Source: Toxonevra muliebris
Lineage: Eukaryota; Arthropoda; Insecta; Diptera; Pallopteridae
DNA length: 64,000 bases
Assembly: GCA_963691655.1 (NCBI GenBank)
Contig: OY829330.1
Coordinates: 18,470,182-18,534,181 of the forward strand
Direction of reading: 5' to 3'
Position 1 is the stretch's first letter. The number at the start of each line of letters is the position of its first letter. The notes under the pieces were generated by a model. The model saw nothing but the letters and a program-made list of their open reading frames with translations. It did not search any database and was not told the DNA's origin. Positions 1 through 9,924 of the stretch are shown one piece after another. The position numbers and the translations under genes were made by a program.

Positions 1-145
1 TAATTAAAAAACTTTGTATTTGTTTTACAGATATTAAAACATACGCCAATAGTTCCTAATATGTTCGTTTCATTTTTTCTCCATTGATTTCGCCGCATCG
101 GAGCGGCTATATCTTTTAATATTTATTCTTGAGTGAATAATCTAG

Positions 146-616
146 AGCTTAACCATTTTTGAAGTTCATGCAAAGACGCCAAGAAACCGTTATAAAGAAG
201 AGAAGAATAGCGAAGCAAGCCTTTCTAGCAATGAGGAAGCTGATCAAACAATCATCCCACAAAATTCAGAAATATCGAAGTTAACAAATGTCACTTTCGC
301 AGACGTACACCCTGCCAACGTCATTACTGCCGACGTACACTGTCCCAACGTTAATTCTGTCAACGTATACCAGCCCAACGTCACATTTGGTGACGTACAC
401 CCTGCCAATGTCAATATTGCCGGCGTACACCGTCCCAACGTTAATCCTGCCAACGTACACCACCCCAACGTAACTTTCGCCAACGTCAATACTTCCGACA
501 TACACTCTATCAACGCACGCTCTGTCAGCGTACGCTCAGCCGAAGGTCATTATACTAACAACGTTTCTAGTATCGCTTACTCGGCCAACGCGACCGCCGC
601 TACTGGACCTGCCTGA
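146..616 (+). pseudogene. BEL/Pao gag leader frame with pentapeptide-type repeats
   Basis: An ATG-less frame is open from just after a TAG at about 143 to a TGA at 614-616. Residues from 287 on form about 17 five-residue units with Asn or Asp then Val at the first two positions, for example NVTFA, DVHPA, NVITA. The DNA period is 15 bp, with a 90-bp (30-residue) higher-order period. One frame change near 605-616 separates it from the canonical gag homology that starts with the LPEFHGLPEEW motif, so it was probably the N-terminal part of the same gag protein. The A(N/D)VxX pattern resembles the A(D/N)LxX rule of pentapeptide-repeat proteins. Function in the element is unknown. Confidence 0.6.
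287..541 (+). repeat. 15-bp tandem repeat with 90-bp higher-order period
   Basis: The core AACGT recurs about every 15 bases. Blocks 287-376 and 377-466 align as two 90-bp units, and a third partial, more degenerate unit follows to about 541. The same array is open in more than one frame because 15 is a multiple of three. Confidence 0.85.
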
Positions 617-1140
617 ATTTCATGGATTGCCAGAAGAGTGGCCACTATTTTCTACAGCCTACAAAGAAACCACGATAGCGTACTGCTACACTGAGCTTGA
701 AATTTTATTTCGTTTACAAAAATCGCTAAAATTGCAAGCAGTGCCAATAAAGTGGAATCTCTTCTAATTCATCCCTCTACTGCAAATGCTGTCATGTCAA
801 CGCTAGAGTTTCATTACGGTCGACCAGAATTCCTAATACGAAGCCAGATTGCCAAAGCACAGTTATTTCCAATTATCACTAGAGGAAGAATTTCAGAAAT
901 CGTTAACTTTAGCACATTGGTGTCAAATCTGGCAGATTTCTTGGAAAATACCGGAGCAATGAATCACTTAAACAATCCGACTCTGTTGGAAGATCTGGTA
1001 AGTTAGCTACCATTGAACAAAAAATAGAGTGGATTCGCCATATATTTACTATAAATCAGCTATAGATTTTAGCAACTGGTTGCAGCAAACTGCTTTATTC
1101 GTGTCTATGGCAGCTGACGTTATACCAGCAAAATTTTCTG
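612..1140 (+). pseudogene. BEL/Pao gag core (DUF1759-type) remnant
   Basis: The frame beginning near 612 reads LPEFHGLPEEWPLFSTAYKE, the hallmark of the BEL/Pao gag core, and continues as LFRLQKSLKLQAVP. After another frame change, 752-1006 continues with STLEFHYGRPEFLI, matching the family's 'YGRPELLI' segment. The protein would be the structural capsid precursor of the retrotransposon. At least two frameshifts break it. Fragments around 1200-1400 (CIICKKEHNL and a Cys/His-rich stretch CHNLRSC..C) correspond to the zinc-knuckle region before the protease. The homology is clear but the gene is non-functional. Confidence 0.75.
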
Positions 1141-1409
1141 CAAATGACTAGTTGATCCAAAAATACAATAAAACGGCAAAACCGTGACTATGACATCGGA
1201 GGAGCGGTCTTGCATCATATGTAAAAAAGAGCATAATTTAAGCCAATATTCACAATTTAAAAACATCGAATATACTGAACGTTAGAAACTTGTCAAAACT
1301 AATCGTTTATGCCACAACCTTCGAAGCTGCTCTAACCGTCGAGAATGCGGGATCTCTTCTTGCCGAAAATTTCACAGTCGTTTACTGCGCAGCCCTAACG
1401 TTAACATCA

Positions 1410-1649
1410 CCAGAACAAACAACACTGAAATTGTCGTAACAGCTGTCTCAGCTATCAGTGCCTTTCAAACTGTGCTAACAGCTGAATTTTGTGGCACGAA
1501 TAACAACAAACGTTCTGCAAAGAAAATGCTATTGAAATTCTTGCTTGTTACTTTGAGCCCAAAGGGTGATTTGGAAGTAATTGCGTTTATCGACGGTGGT
1601 GCTAAAGTCTCATTAATTGAAGAAAAGGTTGCTGACTTACGGGGCTTAA
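1410..1649 (+). pseudogene. BEL/Pao aspartic protease (DUF1758-type), 5' part
   Basis: The open frame around 1472-1663 contains LEVIAFIDGGAKVSLIEE, which aligns with the protease active-site loop of BEL/Pao elements (normally D-S/T-G-A). Here the second position is Gly instead of Ser/Thr, which would be expected to impair catalysis. The frame is broken at 1649 by the SINE and resumes in the same frame at 1974, because the SINE plus its 8-bp duplication adds 324 bases. The protease would process the element's polyprotein. Confidence 0.75.
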
Positions 1650-1965
1650 GACGACATCGATAGCCTAGTGGATAGTGCACTAGACTTTCATCTGGGAGGT
1701 TCGGGTTCGATTCCCGTCTTCGTCTGGTGGTTAATTTTCATTACTTTCTTATATTCACTATCAATATGAAGTGTATGAGAATTATAAGATAGTGCACAAG
1801 TACACACCTTGGTTGGTAATGGTAAAACCACCAAGCCGATAAAAAATTGCCACACCGCCGTTCGGAATCGGCGTTGAACTGTAGGTCTAACTATGTGGTA
1901 TCACAATGGGCCGTTCAGGCCTAAGTGTGTCTCTCGACAGCCACTCCAACCTAACCTAACCTACT
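1650..1965 (+). mobile_element. tRNA-derived SINE, copy 1
   Basis: The 316-bp insert is flanked by the 8-bp direct repeat GGGCTTAA (1642-1649 and 1966-1973). Its head is tRNA-like, with an A box TAGCCTAGTGG at 1661-1671 and a B box containing GTTCGATTCC near 1706-1716, which are the internal RNA polymerase III promoter elements. The loop context CTTTCAT resembles a tRNA-Glu(TTC) anticodon region, a tentative assignment. A unique body follows and the 3' end is (CTAAC)n-like (1945-1962). It lacks an acceptor-stem partner and so is not a functional tRNA. Confidence 0.92.
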
Positions 1966-1973
1966 GGGCTTAA

Positions 1974-2930
1974 CAGGAAAATATAATTTGCTATCTTTGA
2001 AGTGGATTGGCAACCAAACTTGCAGCGAAGTGTCTCGGCAAGTAAATGTTGAAATAGCAGGCGTTTATGAAGGTGCAGACGAATTACACATGAAGGATGT
2101 GCGTACCACAAAGAAACTATTTTTCCCATCGCAAACATTGGATTTAGAAGATTTTATACAACAATACGGAGAACTAAGAAATAATCCAATTGCAAATTAC
2201 GTTAACGCGATACCGCAACTTCTAATTGGTGTGCTTCAATGTGCGCACGACAAAGTAATAAATATCGATGAGGGTTTTGCAACGTACGAAACAAAATTGG
2301 GGTGTTCATTGTTTGGTTTGTATGAGACATGTTTTGATGACGCTATTGTCGGTCATGTTCATATTGATGAGTCCTTTATGGGTGAACTGCACAAATAAAT
2401 GTTTAGTTATGACGTGGCTTTAAAGCGACTTGAGTTAATAGAAAGGAAAATGCAGCGTGATTCGGATTTTAATGCGTGGTATAAAGATAAAAATTGTAGA
2501 TTATATAAATAAAGGTTATGCAAAGAAGTTGTCGCCTATATGGGCTGGGTATGTTGATGAGCGTTTTTGGTATTTACCTCAGTATACAATATTAATAAAG
2601 ATAATAAGCCACGATTAGTTTTTGATGCGGTTGCGAAAATAAATGGAAAGGACCTGATGAGTACCAGCCAAGATCTTTGCTTTAAATTTTGTTTCAATTT
2701 CGTCAAGGTGAAATTGCAATCTGTGGTGATATACGGGAAATGTTTCACCGCATTAACATCAGAAAAGAGGATCAAAAGCCCAAAGATTTTTATAGGGTGA
2801 AGGTGATCAGTCCAAGCCTTCTGATGTGTATGTAATGAACGCGATGATATTTGGTTCTATATGCTCGCCGAGCTCCGCACAATATATCAAAAATTTAAAT
2901 GTTGAGATTCATGATAAATGGTAAGCAAAT
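1974..2930 (+). pseudogene. BEL/Pao protease C-terminus and reverse transcriptase remnant
   Basis: The frame 1988-2398 continues the protease (LKWIGNQTC...) into the spacer before reverse transcriptase. Around 2567-2660 the segment NKPRLVFDAVAKING matches the start of BEL/Pao reverse transcriptase ('kLRVVFDasak'). Near 2830-2905 a frame reads [19 protein letters not shown], the segment after the primer-grip region. The catalytic core with the YVDD box is missing: the sequence jumps from this segment to the pre-RNase H segment at about 2925. Several stops and frame changes are present. Confidence 0.7.
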
Positions 2931-3597
2931 TTGAGCAAGGTTAAGGAATTCGAGATACCCAGGTGCTATCATCCAGAACTCACCAACTCCAACGCCGACA
3001 TACAGTTGCGTGTATTCACTGATTCAAGTGAGTATGCATTTTCTGCCGTTGCATATTGGCATGTGCGCTATAATGATGAAGTGAAAATAGTATTCGCAGC
3101 AGGAAATTCACTCTGCAGTCTCAGTAAATCCCTATCTATCTCAAGGCTTGAACTGCAGGCAGCCGTGTTAGGCATACGGCTGGAGGATACAATTGAAAAC
3201 CTCCATAGCGTAAAACCGGAAAAGATTACGTTTTGGTCGGATTCAAAAACTGTCATCAAATGGATAGAATCTGATGCGCGACGCTACAAACAATTTGTTT
3301 CTCATCGTATATCAGAAATTTTACATTCGTCTCGTGTAGAGCAATGAAGATGGGTACTAGGGTCGCAAAATCCTGCTGATGATACAACCAGGCCTAAAAT
3401 ATCAGACACGTTTTCTTCGGACTACAAATGGAGAAATGGCAGCCGTTCCTGAAATGTGAGGAAAAGAAATGGCCTTCAATGCCAAAGGGTATGGCGGCGT
3501 ATGATGAAGAAGAAAAGCGTTCAAAACTACTATATACGGTAGAAACTGCCGTTGAAGTCCTCCCCTTCGAGAACTATTCGAATTATAATAAATTTTG
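2931..3597 (+). pseudogene. BEL/Pao RNase H and connection region remnant
   Basis: The 138-residue frame 2931-3347 carries EIPRCYHP, VFTDSSEYAFSAVAYW, SLSISRLELQAAVLG and ITFWSDSKTVIKWI, a textbook BEL/Pao RNase H with DSS, E and SDS acidic positions. The homology continues past the stop at 3345-3347 toward integrase (VEVLPFENYSNYNKF). It is interrupted at 3601 by the gypsy element and resumes at 8571 in frame (KIMPWVRY) when one copy of the AAAG duplication is removed. A TGA replaces an expected Trp codon at the junction. Confidence 0.85.
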
Positions 3598-3601
3598 AAA
3601 G

Positions 3602-3846
3602 TTTAATCTTTTTTCTTTACAAATTATTTAACTTTATTTATTAATTAAACACAACCATGCGGTTTCACTGCTTCGCATCAACTCCCCTCTTTTCTCTTTC
3701 TTTCTTTTCACTTCCTTCCATTTATGGAAGGAGTTACCAGATCTTAAATAAATGACTAATTGAAATAGTACACAATATTATAAAGCATGACAGTCAAACT
3801 TAATGCTACACAAAACAATACTACTACGCAACTTAAAACTATTACA
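3602..3846 (-). repeat. 3' LTR of the gypsy element (left end)
   Basis: The segment lies between the AAAG duplication and the end of the integrase 3' region. Its inner 67 bp (about 3780-3846) match 8500-8566 with only a few differences. Read on the minus strand the LTR begins TGTAATAG. It does not end in CA, so the outer boundary rests on the target duplication rather than on LTR termini. Confidence 0.75.
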
Positions 3847-4027
3847 GCTCGGCCATTCTGACCATATTGATCGACTCGATCAATTAGAAAACAATTGAAT
3901 GAAAGTCACAAGTAAATAAATTAGTCATTAGGCCGATATAACATAAACTTAAATAATTTAACTATTAACAAATTTAAATGGTGGCTATAAAATAAGTGAT
4001 TCATTAATGGTATTGCTCGTTGTAATG

Positions 4028-6690
4028 TTACTCTCCTGAATCAGCTCTGCCTCCACCTGGCATGCGCCAATCAACCCATGAACGTAAACGCGATGCTTCT
4101 AATATGCCATCATAAGGAAGTTGTGTAAACTGGCAATTTTCAATATCTCGAATCACGTATCGATCATTCGGAAGCACCTTGTGAATCCGATATGGACCAC
4201 GGAATTTCGGAACAAATTTCTTATTGGTACCAATCGTGGTGTCAACATTTCTAATCATTACATAATCTCCTTCGGAAAAAGGCTTATGAGGCCGATGGGT
4301 CTTCGCGTAATGATCTGAACTCTTTTGTTATTTACTCTCAATATTCTCAGAAACTATTTTCCGTAAATGTGTCAGGTCGTCTCTAATGGCGGAAAACTGT
4401 TTGTCGTCAAGGTATTCGGAAAGTGTGTCAATATCACGACCACGTTGGCTTACTCCAAATAAAAGCTGGCACGGAGTACATCCAGTGGTAGAATGCACTG
4501 AATTATTAATGGCATACTCAACCTTTATTAACAATTTAGACCAATCTGAATGCTGAATGGGTTCGGAAATCTTAGCTAACATTGTTTTAAGGACACGAAT
4601 AACCCGCTCAATTTGACCATTGGCCTGTGGTGAGGCTGTAGCAATCTTAACATGTTCAATGTTATTTTCCAAGTGATAAGAACTGAACTCCAATGACGTA
4701 AAACAAGTTCCACGGTCACTAATAATTCGTCTTGGTCGACTATAATGTTCAGTATATTTATCAAGGCAAGCACAAACTTCCTTTGTGCTGGTTGAATTTA
4801 CTGCATACAACTTAACATGTTTCGTAATGGCATCGACAACAGCAAAAATATGCTTACGCTTAGATATTATTGATGGAAGAGGACCAAAATGGTCAATATG
4901 CATAGTATCAAAAGGAATTGGTTTCTTCGGAATATGATGCAATGTGCGGTTGTTACTATGTGGTGGAACAGAATTTGTGATACACTTGAGGCAATTTTGA
5001 ATGAATTGTTCAACTTTGGCTTTCATATTCGGAAACCAGTAATGCATTTTAATTTGGTCAATACACTTAGTCACCCCCATGTGACAGATCTTCTCATGCG
5101 CAGCCCGAATAATATTATCTTCCATCTCTTTTGGGACGTAAAAAAGTAATAGTCCGTCAACCATTCGTCTATACACGAGACCATCCTCCAATGTAAATTG
5201 GTCGTCTGGTTTTATTTCAAGCTGATCTCGTATTTTAACGATATCATTATCACGATTCTGGGTAATGTGCAACTGAACATCTATGTTATCAGGATTTATC
5301 ACGGAAATAATTTGGTCGGAATCAACAGAAGAGGAAATGTAAGCACCCCTGGAAGGATACCGGCTCAATGAATCTACATGCCCCATTAATTGTCCACCAC
5401 GATGCTGAATTGTATAGTGATAATTTTCTAATTCCAATGCCCAACGTGCAATTCGGGCATTAACACTCTTACGATTTAAAGTCAACGTTAAGGAATTACA
5501 ATCAGTAATTATTTTAAACGGAATGCCTTCCAAATAAACACGGAACTTTCGCAATGAATAAATAATGGCAAGCGTTTCCAATTCAAAACTATGGTAACGC
5601 GATTCAGCAGCCGTCGTACGCTGTGAAAAGTAAGCCACTGGATGAAACTTATCATCGTCTTGCTTTTGCATCAGAACACCACCGAAACCTTCAGAGCTTG
5701 CATCGCAATGCAATTCGGTCTCACGCTCCGGATTATACAGAGCCAGAACCGGTGTATTCACCAATTTACTCCTTAAAGTTTCAAATGCATGCAAACAACG
5801 CTCATCAAAATCAAACTTGATATTTGGTTTCAAAAGATTTTGTAACGGAAGAGCAATATTAGAGAATGACGGAATAAAACGACGGAAATAGGAAAAAAGA
5901 CCTACACACTTATGTAACTGGTCTGGACTAGTCGGAATTGGTAAATGCCTTATAGCCTCTAAATGTTGATAGTTTGGCCGTATGCCATACTTATTCACAG
6001 TAAAACCCAGAAATTCCACTTCTTCGTAACAGAATTTGCTTTTATTTAAATTTAACTCCAGCCGGAACTCTGCGAGTTGTCGCAGTACTCTTTGCAATAT
6101 ATCCAGGTGCTCCGTAATCGTCCCTGTCGAAATTGTAATGTCATCCATATAGACAACAACAACACCTTCATTAATGAAATCATGCAGAACATAGTTCATG
6201 AATCTCTGAAACACAGCTGGTGCATTGCGTAAACCAAATGGCATTTTAACAAACTCATAATGCCCATTGGGCGTAACAAAAGCCGTGTATGGAATAGACT
6301 TCTCTGAAACATTGACTTGGTGGAACCCATTCTTAAGATCTAATGTTGTAAAATATTGCTTACCTTCCATTCGTTCTAAACAATCATCGATGAGGGGTAA
6401 TGGATAACTATCTCGCACCGTGATGCGATTTAGTGGTCGAAAATCAAGACACATTCGTTTACCACCAGTCTTTTTTGGAACTAAAACGATATTCGCTGCG
6501 TATGGAGAATTACTTGGTCGTATTTGTCCACGCGAAAATAAATCCTGAATAATTTTGTCTAATTCCTGTTTGTCATAATAAGATAATCTTCGCGGTGCAT
6601 AAGCTAACGGAATGTCGGAAGTCAATTTCATCTCCATCACATAATTATGTTCAATAGCAGGAATATTCGGAATATTCGGTCTAAATAGTC
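4028..6690 (-). pseudogene. Gypsy pol: reverse transcriptase, RNase H, integrase (one stop, one frame change)
   Basis: The 770-residue frame 4328-6640 holds reverse transcriptase with VVYMDDI (about residues 165-171) and FGLRNAPAVFQRF, RNase H with TELHCDASSEGFGG and YHSFELETLA, then integrase with an H..H..CLKC zinc region and the D-D-E core (DTMHIDHFGP, ISDRGTCF, QANGQIERV). It copies element RNA to DNA and inserts it. A single TAA at 4326-4328 interrupts the integrase tail; the same frame reopens and runs to 4028 with the FRGPYRI (GPY/F-type) module. Upstream of 6640 the homology continues in this frame to about 6690 and overlaps the protease frame ATGA-style, marking a one-base indel. All catalytic motifs seen look intact. 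Confidence 0.9.
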
Positions 6691-7575
6691 TAACTGAATA
6701 ATTCTTTGAATAGCTTTATTATGAAAAGGGTTCAGATTGAGATTAATGTCGTACTTATCAGAACACGAAATTTCATTTTCAATAAGAAATATATCCGGAA
6801 CCGAATGATCAATAATAACTGAGTCTCTACTTACGGAATCACACTGAGCAATAACTACGTTCGGAAGCTGATGACACAAGCTGCAAGTGGTTGCAATACC
6901 CAAATTCTTATTACCAACGGAACTATATATACAATGTAATACTTTGTCTGCAATTTTAATTTTATTTTCATCCGAATCAAAGAATATTTCAATCTTCGGT
7001 TTTAAAATTTTATTAGGAATGGCTTCAAATAAAGCCAATTTTATGTTAAACATTCTTAAACAATTACGTCCAAGTAAAACTGGATACGGAATAGAATTAT
7101 TTGGTACAACATGAATTTCAATTTTCTTAACAATGTCACGGAATGTAATTAAAACTGAAATTTTGCCAAAGGTGCACAATTTATATTTTCCAAGTCCATT
7201 ATAGCCGGAATATTGTATCCATTTATTAGTCAGCTGAATCGGAACTTCGGAATATCTAATCAGACTGATCGGACTGCCACAGTCAAACAAAGAAACAACA
7301 GTATTACACATATATACAGGGTCGGACAGAAAAGTAACACTCACCGTATTTACTTCAGAAAGAGCTTGGCTCAATTCATTAACAGCTTCACATCGTACAT
7401 TGGGGTCGGAACGGAATTCATCAACTAATGCAGCACAATTTGCATTCTTTGGTGGTGGTTTCGGACAATCCTTAACTGCATGTTGTATTGAGCCACAACG
7501 GAAACATGAGCCCTTCTGTCGCTTCGGTTCTGAGCAGGATAGGAATAGTGGCCATACCCGGAGCAATTGTAACAC
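6637..7575 (-). pseudogene. Gypsy nucleocapsid end and aspartic protease
   Basis: The frame starts within the nucleocapsid zinc knuckle (CFRCGSIQHAVKDC, CX2CX4HX4C) and runs through a protease with the motif SLFDCGSPISLI. The catalytic loop reads D-C-G-S rather than the usual D-S/T-G, so its activity is doubtful. It lies in a different frame from the gag (7425-8489) and from pol (ends at 6637, pol ATG at 6640). In this group gag-pro-pol is often one long frame, so I read the two offsets as indels rather than programmed frameshifts. That last point is inference. Confidence 0.75.
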
Positions 7576-8489
7576 TGGACTATCTTGGTTAATGCGCCGC
7601 CACTAAATTTCTTAGGAACAGAGTTGGGTTTGCCGGAACTGAGCTTTACTGGAACGGAATTTAACGTAGTTGATCTTGATAACAGTCGTAACTGTGTATA
7701 CCGCTGAGCCAACACTTTCAATTGAGCAATAGTAGTTGCCGGATACAACACAGCAATATCTGGTGATCGGTCATTTAAACCGTGGATGATAAATTGAATG
7801 ACTTGAGTTTCATCAAGCTGAACCCGCGATGCGACTTCTTGCATCTGAAGAATGTAGCCCAATACCGTTGTCTTAGCAGAATCGTATTTAGTACGCTTAA
7901 GTATTTCAATAACCTCAGAAACAGAAAATACGTGGCCAAAGTTTTGCAAAAAATTCTCTTTGAATTCTTCATATGTTGTTGATTGATCAATACGTAAGAA
8001 CAATTCTGCCGGTGAATCTTTCTTCATTAGTCGACGAATACATTTAAGGCGGAATCGATCATCAACATTTAATGGACCACAAATACGTTCGAAGTCGTTC
8101 ATCCATTTATTGGCATCATAAACACTTTCACCACTAAATAGCGCAATTGCATTCTCAATATCACCGAAATCTGCTTTTCGCGTATATTCGCGACTATGGG
8201 CTGTCGGAACACTCGGAATTTCTTCTTCTAGTTCAGCAAGTTCGCGCTTCAATTGCGCAATACGTCGTCGTTTTTCCAATAACCGCAGTTCAGAATCCAA
8301 CTCTGCTTCATCAGGCCAATTGCACATTTTTTTCGGAATATGTTGTGCATTCACACTCGGAATTTGCCGAATAAAATTTCCAGGAGGAAACGAAATCGTA
8401 GCCAGTTCACCACCAACAGCACCACTTTCGCTTTGTGCAGAACCATTTTCATCAGGAACATCAGCATGTTGATTATCAGAAGTCGCCAT
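7425..8489 (-). pseudogene. Gypsy gag polyprotein (capsid and first zinc knuckle)
   Basis: The 354-residue frame begins with an ATG right after the short right LTR. Residues ~70-95 form a charged, coiled-coil-like helix (LLEKRRRIAQLKRELAELEE). The middle matches the retrotransposon gag/capsid fold (YDANKWMNDFERICG; EFKENFLQNFG). A first zinc knuckle CYNCSGYGHYSY is followed by an indel: its final Cys and a second knuckle lie in the next frame (6637-7575). Gag builds the virus-like particle that packages element RNA. After the zinc knuckle the last ~35 residues of this frame are out-of-frame noise. Confidence 0.8.
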
Positions 8490-8499
8490 ATTCTAAAAT

Positions 8500-8566
8500 A
8501 TAAGGCATGACAGCCAAACTTAATGCTACACAAAACAATACTACTACGCAACTTAAAACTATTACA
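8500..8566 (-). repeat. Truncated 5' LTR of the gypsy element (right end)
   Basis: The 67-bp segment is nearly identical to the inner end of the left LTR (3780-3846). It ends exactly at the AAAG duplication. The remaining ~178 bp of LTR, and any primer-binding leader, are absent: the gag ATG at 8489 follows about 11 bases later. An internal deletion after insertion is the simplest reading. Confidence 0.75.
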
Positions 8567-8570
8567 AAAG

Positions 8571-9835
8571 ATTATGCCCTGGGTCAGATATGCAGTTTTG
8601 AAATTTAAGAAAGGATGTTCCGACCAAGCAATAGAAATAAGTTGTATAACAGCAAACGAAATTAAGGCTACAGAAGTTATGCTTTGTCGATTGGTCCAAG
8701 AGGCTATGGCCCTTATTATGAACTGCGTTCGATCTTCGACTGTAGTCGAATGCCCTGATCGAACGAATTTGAGTTTGGTATTATGACGTGCGTTCGACAG
8801 AGAATAGCGTTATTGGGAATTTCGCTCATGTTGGCTTCGCTCATGTAGCATATTTCTATAAGCTGAATTTTGAAAAATAAATACGATAAATAAGGACAAA
8901 ATAGAAATAATGGTTCAACGATTCATCGGAAGAGGATGAGAGCTTGATGGAACTGGCCAGAAGTAGAAAACGATTAAGTTCAGCCTTTCGAAAAAGCTTT
9001 GGCATTTACGAAATTCGTGTACAGATTTCTACAGAACTTACGACGGACCAAGTAGGCGTTTGTGGACTTGATGACTACTATAGATGAACTGCTCAAGCAA
9101 TGCACATGAGCAAGATCAATTCCAAACATATTAAAATTGCTCAGCCCACGGGTTTTGTGGTGTTATCAGTCAGAGGCTTTAGATGTCCTGGAAAATTGTA
9201 TTTGCCAAAGATGAATAAAATTCAATTATAAAAGCAAAAGTATATTTTGCTAATAAAAGCGGAATGTCGGGAATTATTGGTTAGTCCTAAACGATCTAGT
9301 TCTTTCTTCGTCGCACAGAGCTTTTGAGGAAATACCCTTTGCAATCAGAGGATTTGCTTTCTAACAATGATACAAGTTTCTATAACTGCAATGTGCTGCT
9401 CACTACGACTTTAAACCTGCAAAAAATTTGCAAAAACTGTTTAAAATTAGTTTTTAGTCCTCAAATAGCAAAAAGAAATAGCAAAATACTTAAATTTTTA
9501 ACAATTATTATCAGTTTACACCGTATCGAAAGCAAAATTGCGTTTGACAGAAAATTCGATGCGTAACGAAAATTTCGACAGGGTTGCACTGCTTATAATA
9601 CGAGTTTTACATTCGATATTCGATAATCAGCGAAGATCGAACGTCGAAAGCTGTTCATAATAAGGGCCTATGTATCCGGAAGAGATGGACTTGTTACGAA
9701 AAGGCTTGCCAGTAAACAAATCAAGTTCGCTCTGTAAACTAACACCAGTTCTTGACGAGGATGGCGTAATACGCCTTGGTGGTCGCATCGATAACGCGGA
9801 ATAGCTGCCGATCTGTGCAAAGAGGCCTATAATAC
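8571..9835 (+). pseudogene. BEL/Pao pre-integrase fragments around the DNA transposon
   Basis: Segment 8571-8708 reads KIMPWVRYAVLKFKKG and IKATEVMLCRLVQEAM. Segment 9673-9835 reads YPEEMDLLRKGLPVNKSS, LTPVLDEDGVIRLGGRIDNA and then, after a TAG, CAKRPIIL. These match the BEL/Pao region between RNase H and the H2C2 zinc-binding part of integrase. The homology stops where the CR1-like LINE tail begins and resumes at about 14205. Confidence 0.8.
8709..9667. mobile_element. Nonautonomous DNA transposon with 15-bp perfect TIRs and 5-bp TSD
   Basis: The ends are GCCCTTATTATGAAC (8709-8723) and its exact reverse complement (9653-9667). The 5-bp repeat CTATG flanks them (8704-8708 and 9668-9672). 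Removing the insert and one CTATG restores an uninterrupted BEL/Pao pre-integrase frame (LVQEAM then YPEEMDLLRKG). Similarity between the ends continues inward (GATCTTCG near each end). There is no transposase frame in its 959 bp. The superfamily is not assigned: a 5-bp duplication with these termini does not match a family I recognise. Confidence 0.88.
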
Positions 9836-9924
9836 TTTTATTTATTTACGACCTACTGGGCTTAGCCCTTACAGGTTATGAACTTAACTTAATTTAACAA
9901 AAAAAAAAAACAAAAAAGTAAGAC

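Larger units (their letters stand above)
3602..8566 (-). mobile_element. Ty3/gypsy LTR retrotransposon, minus strand, nearly complete
   Basis: The 4,965-bp insert is flanked by the 4-bp duplication AAAG (3598-3601 and 8567-8570), the size expected for this family. Gag, protease, reverse transcriptase, RNase H and integrase lie in order on the minus strand. The left end carries a 3' LTR of about 245 bp (3602-3846). Only about 67 bp of the matching right LTR remain (8500-8566), so the 5' LTR is cut short. Two frame changes and one stop break the polyprotein. Removing the insert and one AAAG restores the BEL/Pao frame around it. Confidence 0.9.

Noticed and set aside
1..150. 5' LTR of the BEL/Pao element
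   Set aside because: It does not match the presumed 3' LTR (15461-15514 and 18222-18428). The 5' LTR should lie outside the window.
244..513. Minus-strand genes of 74-89 residues
   Set aside because: They are other-frame readings of the 15-bp repeat, which stays open in several frames because its period is a multiple of three.
1650..1740. tRNA gene
   Set aside because: The A and B boxes are good, but there is no proper acceptor-stem pairing, and the segment continues into a SINE body with target duplications. A second deleted copy exists at 15004-15190.
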